A stretch of DNA of 64,000 nt from Steromphala cineraria (lineage: Eukaryota; Mollusca; Gastropoda; Trochida; Trochidae), in NCBI GenBank assembly GCA_916613615.1, contig OU744723.1, positions 68,343,226 to 68,407,225 of the forward strand, in the 5' to 3' direction. A model generated the notes under the pieces. It searched no databases, was not told the DNA's origin, and was given only the letters and a program-made list of their open reading frames with translations. Position 1 is the first letter of the stretch, and the number at the start of each line of letters is the position of its first letter. A program made the position numbers and the translations under genes. Shown here in pieces: positions 10,507 to 22,264 of the stretch.

Positions 10507-13500
10507 ATGCGCTGCGGCAGGAAATGTATCGGTAAGCTACTGACATACCATATTTCACAATGCAAAATTGCAAAAGTAATACATTTTCACAATTAATGTA
10601 GAATGTAATTTTTATGTTAGTTAGTGTAAGAAAAATATTTCAAAACATTTTTGATTTAGTAATGTTGTTCCTTTCCCTTCTGAGAAAGGATGTTATTCGC
10701 GTGCTGCTATTCTCCTCAACTGACATTTACAAACCTCATATGTACATACAGTACGGACACAAACTAATCTCTTTTAGAATTTTTATTAGTAGAGGGTTGC
10801 AGATAAAATAGAATATTGTTTTGCTTTGATATGAACGTTAATGGCATAATTCATAATGAAAATTAGCAAAATCTCATACATTTATCCAAAAATGTTAGTT
10901 ACCGGGTTATACGATAAATATTTGTTTTCGATGCATGTCTAAAATCATTCATTTACATGTCGAAGGAAAAAATACATGGATACTACATGTAGTTATATGT
11001 AATAGATATACCCACCCTTCCCGAGGTGTATCGCTCAATATACCTCCTGTTTGAATCGTGGGTCTCCGAGGCGTAGCAAGGATCACGATTCAAACAGGAG
11101 GTATATTGAGTGATGCACCGAGGGAAGGGTGGGTATATCTGACTTATACCCCACTCTGGTAGAGTTATATTTGACGAAAAAGATTTGTCCACTATTCTCT
11201 ATGCATATTTATCTTGACCTAACTAGATCAACAAAATATTAACAATATTCTTTTTTTACGTTTTTAAAAACATAATCTGACTTCATTACATTAGAAGTTG
11301 GTACAAATATTAGTACCTATACATGACTTATATAGGAAAATTAAACAATCCAGACATGGCACAACAATAAGTACCACCTCCTGTATCGAGCCGCAGTAGC
11401 TCAGTCGATAAGGCCCCTGGTTCGATTCCCACTTTGGTCGTTAACATTTCTCAAATATTCTAAATTTTACAACTTGGTTAATTCGCCTAAGTTGTAGATG
11501 TCTTCACTTGACTTTATTTGGGTGTGTAAAACAGAATAGGTGTATTAGAAAAGTTGTGGTGTATCGGTCAATATACCTACGGTTAGAACAAAGGAAACCA
11601 AAGCAACGAGACCGGATGTGGGGTATAACACCTATTAAACATCACGTTCTGAATGCTATCGATAAGTTTCAAAAATTATGTTTGGCTTCCTTGTCCGGTT
11701 TTCGATCATCATCGCGTCTTCAAACCAATCTGTCTGTTATCGATACATTATATTTGACTGCAACGAATTCCCAAACCTTGCGTTTTAGCTTTAAGTAGCT
11801 ATTGATTAACCCTTTAATACCGGAATGCACACTTCAACAACAAAATATACCGTTTTCTCTAGCTCCAGACAGCGATCATCCGCAAAGTGAAGCCTTCAGA
11901 AGCTATCCGTGTAGAGAAGCTCGTGCAACCATCGAACTCGTAGGATTCACATTGCAACTCCGAACAACGACGCAAGAAAAGGATTCGACAAGCGCAATTG
12001 TGTTTAGTTTTTGAAATTATTTATGAATTATTTAAATATACAACATTTTTCGAACGATTATTTAAGTCCTGAAATATATATCAAACCAATACCAAAACTT
12101 ATTGTCATATTCATACGCTTATAACGTTTGAGATAAACTCTCGAAGCAATTTATTGTTTGTAACATAAACACATGGTTGGAGGTTATCCATGACGCCTTT
12201 TCGATTGATGTCAAGAATTCTGACAACAATGACTGTATGCAGGGCAACTACCCACAGGAATCCGATATCGTATATAAAATGTAGTGGGTAAGAAAGACCC
12301 AGGTCCTCTATGTTATAAAGTAAAGCAATAAAACCAGCTTCCGAGTTAGTGAAAAAAATCGTTTAAAATTGGTGACATTCCATTCACATACACACGAACC
12401 TCTCAGTTATACATTTCCCCGCAAGACCTGGCTAATTTCAAATTACTTAAATATCTATTTAAATTCGCAAATCGGCCGCAAAAACCTCTGGGGTGAACGT
12501 TACCTCGCACAAAATCCCTCTAAGGCGATCTGATCTACCGCATAGACAATCGAAGGATGGCGCCATGGCTTGGAGGATGCCGTTTTCTAACTCGATTCAC
12601 GATCCCGTACGTTGTAGCAAGCTTACTGAACATGTGAACGTTACCGATGAGATACTTCCGGTAAACAAGTTCAGTACATTTATTACTGAATTATGTCAAA
12701 TTCGATGAACGAAGTTCTTATGAAGATGTTTCTCACATTCATCTAATATATGTTGTCTCTGATGTTAAACTAATCTGTTTAAAGGGGCAATAGCACGTTT
12801 TTTGATAATTTCAGTTTTTAAATTGTTCACATTTAATTGTACGTTATTGCTAAATGTATTAATTTGATAGTGTCAAAAATCTCATTACACAAGCCAATCT
12901 TCCATAGTCAGAGAACAAAGTATGAAGATTCAGCTAAAATCCATTGGCGGCCATTTTGTGTGAACACCTTTAATTCATTTTGTGTAAGAAAAAGGAATCG
13001 CATGGCTAAACTTTACATTATTTATTTGAATTATTACTGCTCCAGTTAGTTTAAATACATTGTCTTTCAATTGGAACCATTAATTTTCATTTTCCTTACA
13101 TCACCTTATTTCCCCCCTAAAACGTGCTACTGCCCCTTTAATGACATAACGTTTGATTAAGGAGACTAGGACAAAGTGCACCGTCGGGAAATCAATGTAT
13201 CGATTTTAGCGATCTCAATCCGTTTATTGAACACTTCTGTTTGATTTCGAGGGGTCGTTATGGCTAATACTGAAGATATTTCCTCACAAAACAGCCTTTA
13301 ATAAATTCATTTTTCTTGAATTAGCGATATGAAGCTTTACACTGCTGTTATGGTGGATTTTTGCTAGAAGGTCATTATTAAAGGTTTCTCGGTAAACTGG
13401 CAATTGATTGAACAGAAATTTTACCGTAAAATACAAATTGTTGACCTATACCTCAAAGTACATCTTAATCTTTAACTGGCGACAACAATACCAATATTTA

Positions 13501-15400
13501 AAACAAATACAATTTCCTATATCTGAATGAACTGTTTCGTACTATACTGTTAGATAATGTATGTATCTAATGACTTTAATGCAATCATCATTACAGCGGG
13601 AATTTTTATTTCAACATATTTTTAATATTTACATATATCAATCGCCAGATGCAAAATATGATGTATATCACTAAAAAGATAACATTTGCAGGCAATGTCA
13701 ACGGCATTTTATGAAAATATTTATGAGCACATGTTCTTGCACACCAAAAGACTTTTAACTATGCCTTTTAACAAGATACTTGAATATATTTCACTTCAAT
13801 TGTTTGGGTGTGATTATGTTGCGATATATTTCCCTTTTGACTTTTTAATGCAAAATCTATAATGTGCACGTGATCGGTATTGCGTTAATAGTGTTATATT
13901 TGCTATTCTTTTATATCAACAGTCGACAACTGAATGTACTCTCGTGATTGCAATAAACGGGGTAAATGCAGTCTAAATAGACCAAGCCTCAAAAGTATCC
14001 GTTTCACTCCTATACTGAGTCTAGAAATACATAGTAGAGGGTCACGTTAGCCGACCTTTCTGCGACCTATGACCCTCCAACGTTATACGTGCGAAGGCAC
14101 ACTATTGTGACTTGGTAAGATAGGTTCTGATTGGTCAATTCGAAACGTGGGCTGAAGCCCTCTACTGGGCCTTTCTAGACTCAATATAGGAGTGAAAGGG
14201 ATACTATTGAGGCTTGGTTTACTTAGACTGGGGTAATTGCTAATCATAGCTACAGTAGTTTTGTCCATATTTAATTCTAAATTCCGTGTTCCAGGTCCAA
14301 TGTTCATCCTCCTGAGTGTTCTGAGCCTGTACCCGATGTTGTTGTGGAAGACGGAGGTGTGTTCTATACCTGGTGTACCCCACACAGCAGCTCATACACC
14401 GGGAGAACAGGTGCATCCTGGGAAATCACACCAACACGCACATATGAACTTACATCCTTCACACACACAGGCGACTCAACAGCTGCAATCTGGTTCTGAG
14501 AGAAAGACTTTACCAAACATCTCCCATGTGTCAACATTACCGAAGAGAGGCGTATTTATATTGAAACCGTTTTATCCTGGTCGCCTAGGGAACTACATGT
14601 TCGGCTATGCAAGTGTATACGCTATGGCGGTCTCAAGGAACATGAGCCTATACGTTAATGACAGTAATCCGCTGAGAAGGATCTTCAAACTTGACCCGGA
14701 AGTTATTACAAACCGGACGTGTAGCAAATGGAAACGGGTTTCCGCTCCTTCTTGTGACTATGACCCGACCCTGGAACAAAGAATAGAACCCGATAAGTGC
14801 CAAATTGTGGGAGATTTTTTACAGTCGTGGAAATATTTCGAGAAATATTCTCAGGATATTCACAGATCGTTCCGTTTTCAACCAAATATTGAACAGTCCG
14901 CAAAAACAAAGATTACAAAGATTATTCAGACTTATTGGAAGAAACTTGAAAATGTGACATGGTCAAATAATTCTCAAAATGTAACACTTGTAGGTATACA
15001 CGCGCGACAGGGAGACTATAACAGCAGAGGTTCAGTCAGATATGGGCGGATAACTCCCCCGGCTGGTTACTACATCCGGGCTATGGAGTATTTCCGGAAG
15101 AAGGTCCCTAACCCGGTTTTTCTTGCTGCTAGTGATTCCATATCGTGGTTAAATGAGAATTTGAAAAGAAAAGACGTAATTATATTAGGTGGAAAGAAAC
15201 CGGAAGTAGATCTAAGTGTTCTAAGCATGTGCAATCACACAATAATGAGTGTTGGGACTTTTGGTTGGTGGGCCGGTTATCTGTCCGGGGGAATAACGAT
15301 ATACTACAAGTCTGGGATGGACAGTAATACCCCTTTCGGCAAAACCTTTAAACATTATGAAACAGACTTTATACGCAAAGATTGGATAGGGTTGGAATAA
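10507..15400 (+). CDS. Alpha-1,2-fucosyltransferase (GT11), FUT-A; two coding exons
   Basis: Predicted to transfer L-fucose from GDP-fucose to galactose on glycans in the Golgi. The coding exons are 10507-10531 and 14295-15400, joined in phase 1 by a 3.76-kb intron (donor GTAAGC, acceptor ...GTTCCAG). The spliced length is 1131 nt, giving 376 residues. The apparent longer start at 14237 lies inside the intron. Layout: short cytoplasmic tail (MRCGRKCIGP), membrane anchor at about 11-26, a His/Pro/Gln-rich stem to about 90, then RLGNYMF (105-111), the GT11 donor motif HARQGDY (244-250), FLAASDS (284-290) and SVGTFGWWAGYLSGG (327-341). All hallmark motifs are intact. The acceptor before GTTGTAGG-ATG (10499) implies a further 5' UTR exon. 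Acceptor specificity cannot be read from sequence. Confidence 0.9.
11005..11139. repeat. Long palindrome inside FUT-A intron
   Basis: The arms begin GATATACCCACCCTTCCC and end GGGAAGGGTGGGTATATC, about 55 bases each around GGTCTCCGAGGCGTAGCAAG. The palindrome abuts the left end of the element at 11144. The same palindrome family recurs at 55119-55241. Confidence 0.88.
11144..11628 (+). mobile_element. Composite element with TTATACCCCAC inverted ends and SINE-like core, copy 1
   Basis: The ends are TTATACCCCAC (left) and GTGGGGTATAA (right). The interior carries a tRNA-like piece near 11397-11437 (TAGCTCAGTCGATAAGG, then GGTTCGATTCCC) that lacks most of an anticodon arm. The segment before the right end (GTGTATCGGTCAATATACCT) resembles the arms of the adjacent palindrome. 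Copy 2 is at 54567-55104 in the same orientation. Confidence 0.7.
11855..11985 (+). repeat. Dispersed repeat, copy 1 of 2 (inverted copy at 52150-52335)
   Basis: Both copies contain TAGCTCCAGACAGCGAT, AGAAGCT-TCCG, GTGCAACCA-CGAA and CTCGTAGGATTCACATTGCA in the same order. No coding capacity was seen. Confidence 0.6.
12250..12560 (+). repeat. Dispersed repeat, copy 1 of 2 (other at 16505-16840)
   Basis: The pair shares CCGATATCGTA-ATAAAATG, GGGTAAGAAAGACCC, AAATTGGTGACATT, TCAGTTATA-ATTTC and CTGGGGTGAACG in order. The copies flank FUT-A exon 2, one in the intron and one downstream. Confidence 0.65.
12778..13142. mobile_element. MITE with AAAGGGGCAGTAGCACG ends, copy 1
   Basis: The terminal inverted repeats are TTTAAAGGGGCAATAGCACG and CGTGCTACTGCCCCTTTAA. 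The interior is about 365 bp in all, AT-rich, with no transposase. The family has full copies at 53902-54264 and 59973-60327 and a solo end at 21831. A TTAA or TTTAA flank suggests TTAA-type target preference. Confidence 0.88.
13143..13968. other. FUT-A intron, no feature recognised
   Basis: AT-rich sequence without a recognisable coding frame, repeat or RNA motif. Confidence 0.5.
13969..14230. mobile_element. MITE with CAGTCTA ends and ~70-bp inverted repeats, copy 1
   Basis: The ends CAGTCTA and TAGACTG open long inverted arms (GTTTCACTCCTATACTGAGT and its complement, then a TAGTAGAGGGTC block). The element lies 64 bp upstream of the FUT-A exon 2 acceptor. Copy 2 (57207-57471) lies in the equivalent intron of FUT-C, and a half copy is at about 53600-53670. 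Confidence 0.88.
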
Positions 15401-15745
15401 TGTTTCCAAATGGATAGTTTAGATTATATTCTTTGTAATGTGTTTAATGATGTTGAATTATACGTTTTAAGTAAATATTTACTTTCAATCATGCCCTTAT
15501 GATGGACATTTCAGTATATAAGCCTCCCAAAAGGCCCTTATTCATAACACCTGAAAAAGCCCCTATTCAAGTTAAGGTGCCTTTACCCCCCGGCTGCTCA
15601 AAAAGTATGTATTCATTGCAACAACCTTACAAGGTATAAATCAGACTTATTGTTATTGTTTAATGCTTTCTTATTAACGTTAAAGTAACATAATCAGAGT
15701 TTAATATTTTTAAAATTAATTTTACTGTTTTCCTTGTATTTTAAG
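15401..15745. other. FUT-A 3' flank / probable 3' UTR
   Basis: AT-rich sequence directly after the FUT-A stop codon. No independent gene or repeat was recognised. Confidence 0.4.
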
Positions 15746-15749
15746 CAGA

Positions 15750-16290
15750 ATTTTGCAACCAACCTAGGAAAAATCGGACCAAAATTCATAAAATAGGAGA
15801 TAATTTACCAAATTGACCGAAACGGCACCCGACATAAAGACGAATCAAGTGTGGCCATCTCGCAACTTCCGGTTTATAAATATACGCTTGAAAAACGTCT
15901 TTGTCGCGCACGACTAGATTTTATTTTCGTTTTCTCCGAATAAGATGTTCGTTGCTGCAAAAGTTGATATCCATCGAACACAATTTACGGTAGTTGAGAC
16001 ACGGTGTAAATCTTACAAGCATAATGATTACGTCACTGAAAGCGGGTTCGTTAAATGCTATGCCCTTTTTACTGGGGATACTATGCTCTTACGTCGAAAT
16101 AGGTATGTTATTGTTGATAAAAAATTGTAAATGTGATATCAAAATTTCGACGAAAGAATAGTCTACAGAGTGATGTATCTATATTCTCAATAGCTAAATA
16201 TCATCCCGAACCGCATGCAAGTATGATTATGTTACTTTAACCATATGCATACTTGATATGGGGGGAACGATTTTAAAATTTAAAATCATT
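15750..16290 (+). repeat. Repeat downstream of FUT-A, copy 1 of 2
   Basis: Shares with 17250-17710 an AGGAGA-A-TTTACCAAAT block, AAATATACGCTTGAAA, GTCTTTGTCGC, GAAAGCGGGTTCGTTAAA, ACCGCATGCAAGTATGA and the spacing between them. The copies are about 1.5 kb apart, so this is either a tandem duplication or two insertions of one element. A 61-codon frame at 15945-16130 is not preserved in the other copy and is not called. Confidence 0.65.
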
Positions 16291-16504
16291 CTTTCAAACT
16301 TCTATTTTTGTAATTTTCATCACATTTGTATTGGAGAATGTCTGAAGCGCACTTTTCATAACCCTCCCAACGCAATAAAATCACTGATGTCAAGCCAGAC
16401 GCTTTGAATCGCATGAGTTTTTGTAATTATCCTATATAAACCCTACTGATGTTTCTGATCTCAAAGCTAAAAGCGAATTTCTATTCATTCACTATTTGAC
16501 ACAG

Positions 16505-16840
16505 AAACCCGATATCGTAAATAAAATGTAGGTAAAACGTGGGTAAGAAAGACCCGTCCCCTCTATGAAATAGAGTAAAGGAATAAAGGCATCAATCTTG
16601 CCAATCTCGACTCGCTTCCGAGTTAAGTCAAAATTAACGCTTCAAATTGGTGACATTTAAAACACATACACAAGAACCTATCAGTTATAAATTTCTCTGC
16701 AAAACTTGGCTTATTTCCAACGCATGTCACCCTTCAAATAACTTTTATATCTATTTATATTCGCAAAACGACCGCAGAAACCACTGGGGTGAACGCTACT
16801 CCGCACCAAATGCCTCTAGGGCGATCTGATTGGTCCGTTC
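16505..16840 (+). repeat. Dispersed repeat, copy 2 of 2 (other at 12250-12560)
   Basis: Begins CCGATATCGTAAATAAAATG and ends with the CTGGGGTGAACGC and GGCGATCTGAT blocks shared with copy 1. It lies between the two copies of the 15750/17250 repeat. Confidence 0.65.
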
Positions 16841-17249
16841 AACGTAAGTCCCACTAGTTTGGTAGGTGTTTTGGAGTGTGAATTTGTGGTTTCGAGACGA
16901 CATATCGCCAAATCATTTGCAGATGGGAAATTAGAATTTGTTTATTTTCAAAAATGATAATTATGTGGCACATTGACAAATAAATCCTCATTATATCGTT
17001 GATAGATACAATTGAGATATATTTATACATGTAGATAATTTCTCGGGGCAGAATGCATAATCACCATAATTGCCCTGAGCAGAGGGACGTAATTTATATA
17101 ACTGCCTTTAGAAGCGAAATTGTATTTTACCTGATGGAAATTACGATAAAGGTGTCCCGGCAGAACAATAGAGTGGTGTTTTACTTTTGAAAGGAAGACC
17201 TAACAGGATTTGGGAATCATAAATTATGAAATGTATATTCTAAAGACCC

Positions 17250-17710
17250 ATATTCAAACTGCAATTTTTTTTAGATAGGAGACAGTTTACCAAATGGCCG
17301 AAAGGTAAACCCCGGCATGTCGACATGAAGTGTAACCATCTCCCAATTTCCGGTTCCTAAATATACGCTTGAAAGCCGTCTTTGTCGCTCATTACTAGAT
17401 TTTCCTTTTTTTTCTGAATCGGGCACTATCTGCGGTAACTGAGACGCGGTGTAAAACCTACACACATAATGATGATGTCACGGAAAGCGGGTTCGTTAAA
17501 AGCTATGACACTTTTGCAGAGGGTACTGTAATTTCGATGTCGAATTAGATATTTTACTGTTGATTAAAACATGTTAATATGAAATCAAACTTTCCACGAA
17601 AGATTTTTCAACCGAGTGATGTATTTCTTTTCTCAATATCTAAATTTCATCACGGACCGCATGCAAGTATGACAATGGGGCTTTAACAATTGACGGTTTA
17701 TTAATTGGAG
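17250..17710 (+). repeat. Repeat downstream of FUT-A, copy 2 of 2
   Basis: Diverged counterpart of 15750-16290, with the same ordered blocks, including ACCGCATGCAAGTATGA near 17658. Confidence 0.65.
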
Positions 17711-18781
17711 GAAACATTACTCTTCGGTTTTCAGCTCTCCAAAACAAAACGTCCCTAATCCCTCTCTTCGGCGTTTGTCTGAGAGCAGAAAACATTTGGA
17801 CCATATTACCTCCTTCATGAATATGATAATTTCAGGATCTAAGTTTGGGTTTTGAAAACAGTTTCAGTAATTTTGGAAGCCAAATAAGCGCGTTAAAGCG
17901 AATTTTTTGCATAATTTTCGAACTTATATTCGTGTTTTCCAAAAAGCGTTATCTCAAAAAAATCTTTTTATATAATGAGTTTTCATTATTTAATACTAGA
18001 TGTTCATTTGTAACAACCTCATTTCCAGTCAAATCAACAGTTGGACTCGACTTTTTTAGGCAGATCTTTCACTTTTGTTACATGTTTTGACAATATTTTC
18101 AATGAACGTCTAAAGTTTTTTTTAATGTCTTTTATACATTTAAGTAGATCAGGATTAACATTTATATCGAATCGATATTGCTGTATATTAAGTTTGTGAC
18201 TCATACATCTGAACTTACACAGAGTACGTAGCAAGTGTCTACTTGAAATAAGCTTCAAAAGGCAAATATCTGGTTCCAGAATACTCTTGTAGGAACCATA
18301 GTTATGCAGATATGATGATGAACATAAATTACTATGCCATATTTGATACTTAATTTCTGTTTAAAACATTGCATAAAAGCTAGAATGTCACCAAATTATT
18401 GGGATAGCCATACATATGAAACACCAGTTTCCATTAACAAGGTACGAACATGCGACACCAAACTGATACCGCCATGGTAGTCAAATGATTTAAACATAAG
18501 ATAGCAGGCCTTTGGATGGCGATTCGTTTCCATGTTTAATAACCTGGTCCAATATTTGAAACATCTTTGAAAATAGTAAATACATAGTCTTGTCTTACCA
18601 ACTTCTCCAAGAATAGTTGAGTTTGATACAAATTTACTGACTCCTAAATATTTCTTGAAAAAAACAACTATGAACTTGTTCGATTTGATTTCTCACAGAA
18701 TACCCCCATATGTCAGAACCATTTAAGAGTATTGACGCAATTTTTGTGTCTGTGATCATCTGATAAAGTTACATCATCAGC

Positions 18782-19151
18782 CCTAGTGTGTTGTGCAAGA
18801 ACAACTGCGCACTTAAAAGATCCAACAAATTTATGTCAGTGGCTGAATGGTAGATACATGAACACGTGCATACGCCGAGCTGTCGGTTATCAGCGTTCAG
18901 CAGTGTTGGACAAACTGCTGTGACTATGTGTCTCAGTTTAACAAGCTGTGAATGTGTACCCTGTGAGGCATAGAATGGTCCCTAACCTGAGCGCCAGATA
19001 TATGGATGCCTGTTGAATACTCCCCAGGGAGTTGAATTGGAAAACTGATCGGACTGAGTTAAAGAATGTCATTGACATGGGGAAACTATGTAAGCGCCTT
19101 GAGCAATCACGAGTGGATGAATATGCGCGCTATATAAATACCCAAATGAAA
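18782..19151 (+). mobile_element. Short retroelement inserted in the LINE's FADD motif
   Basis: Flanked by a 6-bp duplication ATCAGC (18776-18781 and 19152-19157). Removing it restores the minus-strand reading F-A-D-D-V-T-L across the junction. Its 3' end on the plus strand (AAGCGCCTTGAGCAAT, then GCGCTATATAAATA) resembles the tail shared by L2-type LINEs and their SINEs. No tRNA head was recognised. Confidence 0.7.
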
Positions 19152-19511
19152 ATCAGCAAACTATATCAACTGGATATCATCAGATCCGTCTCTTACAAAT
19201 ATACCTCTTAATCCAAAAGTCTTGAATTATTCAATTGACTCGTTGATAACATAGATAAAAAGCACAAGAATGCAACCGTGGCGAATCCCGGCGGATGTTG
19301 TGAATATTTAAGTGTTAATATTTCCAACTCTAACACAAGCAGACACTTGTTCATACATGTTCTTTAATATAATAAACATCTTACCGTGTACACCCTTTGT
19401 TAATAGAAGGCATAATAATGTGTTCATATACACGAGGTCAAACGCCTTCTTAAAATCTATAAATGCGGCATAAAATCTATGGATCGGCTTCCGCAGATAT
19501 TTCTGACACAA

Positions 19512-19817
19512 GGTGGTGAGGTAAGGTGATGTGTGGTTTATCGTCGTTTTTTAAGAGTATTTTACTTACTCGTATATCGTGGCTGCTAGTTTTATTGCAG
19601 GGAGAAAGTCCGCAACACAACTGTTGTTATGCATTGTGGTGAAACCTGCGAGCATCGGCTCGAACTAGCGAACCATGGGTGGCACTACGCAAAAATTCAT
19701 TTAAACATTGCAAACTGACAGCGTGTAGGCCAGTTTTCTACTGCAGACAAAGTTGCCGAGCCCCATGGAACTCCCGATCCGAAGCCAAACGCGCTAACCA
19801 CTGCGCTATCCTGCCCC
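19512..19817 (-). mobile_element. tRNA-derived SINE inserted in the LINE
   Basis: Bounded by the 9-bp target duplication CTGACACAA (19503-19511 and 19818-19826). The minus-strand head GGGGGCAGGATAGCGCAGTG, then GTTAGCGCG, is box A-like. GTTCGAGCC further in (near 19650) is box B-like. It separates the LINE peptides FILQSLCQ and KYLRKPIHRF, which join in frame without it. Confidence 0.8.
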
Positions 19818-20299
19818 CTGACACAAAGACTGCAGAATGAAGATATTGCCGACGGTAGAAAAGTCACTGCGAAAACCTGCTTGAAATTCGTATAACATTT
19901 CTTGGAGGTCAAACCATATTCTTATATATTCTCTATAAGTTTTATTATCCCTACATTCCAACTATCTGGAAAGATACCTGAAAATCACAATTGAACATAA
20001 TTTCGATAATAGGGATAAGAAAGGGAGCATGTTTATAAAATTCAGATGGGATCCCATAAACTCCAGGGGACTTTCCTGTTTTAAGAAGAATAATAGGTCT
20101 CTCAATTTCATCCTTTGATATTGGTTCTGATAGGATATCGGCATTAAGACATTCTTCACATTCGTTGGATTCATGGTTGGATAAAACATTTCCCACCGTT
20201 TAATCAAAAGGATGATTATTTACAGAACCAACTGGTTTAAAAGGTCCTTGAAATAGTCATACCATGAAGTTGCAGTAATATTGCATTATTTTCGTTATT

Positions 20300-21830
20300 C
20301 AACACTCACGAGTTTTGTGATCTAAACTGACGTCCAAAAGAAACTTTACTTCATTTTGTAATCATTCTAATTAAAAAATGAAAAACGATAGAACTTTAAA
20401 ACAAAGTACTTGTTATCGATCAACCATTTCAGTAAACAACCAGCTAATCAAAATTGAAGGGGAAAACCCCGATTTAGCAATTACATATTTTAAATTCAGA
20501 CGTTCATTGAAATGCTTTTTTCGCTATAATTTCGTTAGGGTAATAAAATGTGCAACTTTTGTGCCAGGTATGAGCAGCCCGAGTGTCTAAAGCCGCTTCA
20601 TCATTCATACTTCCTGGTTCGTGTAGATGGCTGCCTATGTCGTTACTAATTATAACCCGAGAGACGAATTTGCAACCGGTCCAGTCATCTGAGACGTCAG
20701 GGTTACATGATTTTTATCGTCTGAGTGTTAATTTTTCCCACGAAAATGGTTTTATTCCACTGTTGAAATGTACGTGCATGTTTACAAACAGCCATTACCA
20801 GTATACATGTACATGTTGATTTTACTACACCTCCCGAACAGACACATCATTGATAATGAAAAAGACTTTTCCAATTATTTATCTGCATAATATTATGAAT
20901 AAGTGCAAAATACCCTTTTTAAATTATTGATTATTTACTTATCAAGAACATTTAGAAAATCAATCTTGTGATATATAAATATAGGTCTTGTCAAGGCAAA
21001 TGATTGTTTCTTTAGCACCAATTAAATTAACGCAAATAAAATCTGACAAAATTAGAAACTAATGCTACAAAAATCCGAATAAATTTTATTGGAATTGAAT
21101 TGGAAGCATCAAATAAAGACTTAAATCAATTAATTAAATTACACTATTATTAATATAGATAAAATATTCATTAATGTTGGGGGGGGGGGGGGGGGGGGGG
21201 GTTATAGAAAAAAATTCAAAACTTTTGTTTATGGGTTTTATAATATTTTATTGCCCAAGCTGCATAATGAAAAATTACCTGAAGCATATTTTTTGTTCTA
21301 CTGTAAAACAGTTTCGTAGCATATGAAAAATTAACCAAGGGTAGTCGTACGTATTTCGGTTAAATTAAAAATAAACTACTATGTAAGGAATCATTGTTTG
21401 AGAAACAGCAGCAAACAACTACTGGGAATAAATATATTTTATTTCAATCAATTAGTGTACATTTTGATATAGATACATTTGAAATAACGGTTTCTGTTTT
21501 GAATAACGACTTCCCCCGAGATGTGGACAGTTTTGACTTCGGATCTATCAAACCGAGTTTTTACATACATCACGGGTTCCCCAAACATGCATTGTATCAC
21601 TATCAACATTAAATGCAATAACTGGGACTTGGATAACATTGTGATTAAAATACTTTGACAAAAAATCCTACCAACTCCGACATGCGTCATTAGTCCTATC
21701 CAAAGCCATTTTGACATAAATATTTTTAAAATCTCGATATAAACTCACGAATTAAACTTGAAATTATCAAAATTTATAAGAGTATGAATATGTAATACAC
21801 AATGTTTATCATAATTATGTTTACTTCTTT
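20300..21830. other. No gene recognised; contains a 23-base G run
   Basis: AT-rich sequence with short frames lacking motifs. A homopolymer of 23 G lies at 21179-21201, a likely length-unstable or assembly-sensitive site. Confidence 0.5.
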
Positions 21831-21895
21831 AAAGGGGCAGTAGTACATGGGTTTTTTTAAATTTATAGTTTCAGTTTTTCGCTTATATGTTAATG
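21831..21895 (+). mobile_element. Solo end of the AAAGGGGCAGTAGCACG MITE
   Basis: CTTTAAAGGGGCAGTAGTAC followed by a T-rich stretch and TAGTTTCAGTTTTTC matches the left end of the copies at 12778, 53902 and 59973. The right end is missing. Confidence 0.6.
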
Positions 21896-22264
21896 CGAAA
21901 TACATTTTCAGCTCATTGTTCCTCCAAGCAAAAACTCGCTGAGAAATATAACCGATAATTAATAAAATTGTACATGGCGTCATCTATCGAATTACACCAA
22001 GTTATGGAGACTTCGGGCGGTGTCCGATCCGTGGAGTATTTGTCCTTTTCATTATGAAGTTAAATAATGACCTCATATTTACAAAAACGATAAATACTTG
22101 TTTTCATGTTAAAAACCTGCAATGTTTTATACTGAACAGTTATATATACAATGATATAGTTATAACATATGTATGTTTCAATAAATTAATATATTTGACT
22201 ATAAGGGGATTGTTTCCATTCTTATCTCTTTTCAAATAAACAAACAATAAAGGTGTTAATTATT

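Larger units (their letters stand above)
17990..20290 (-). mobile_element. Dead LINE with reverse transcriptase remnants, two nested insertions
   Basis: Read 20290 to 17990 on the minus strand, the order of parts is canonical. First come pre-RT and fingers (SEPISKDEIERPIILLKTGK then SPGVYGIPSEFYKHA), then EFQAGFRSDFSTV, motif A (AAFIDFKKAFDLV near 19440), a motif B-like stretch (GCILVLFIYVINESIE), the start of motif C (FADDVTL) split by an insertion, then SDIWGYSVRNQIEQVHSCFF and a C-terminal CKFRCMSHKL segment. Stops and frameshifts are frequent, so it is long dead. The insertions are at 18782-19151 and 19512-19817. Confidence 0.85.

Noticed and set aside
14237..14294. ATG at 14237 as start of FUT-A
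   Set aside because: It lies between a MITE and a clear splice acceptor (14293-14294), and these codons have no counterpart in the paralogues. The micro-exon at 10507 gives a homologous start.
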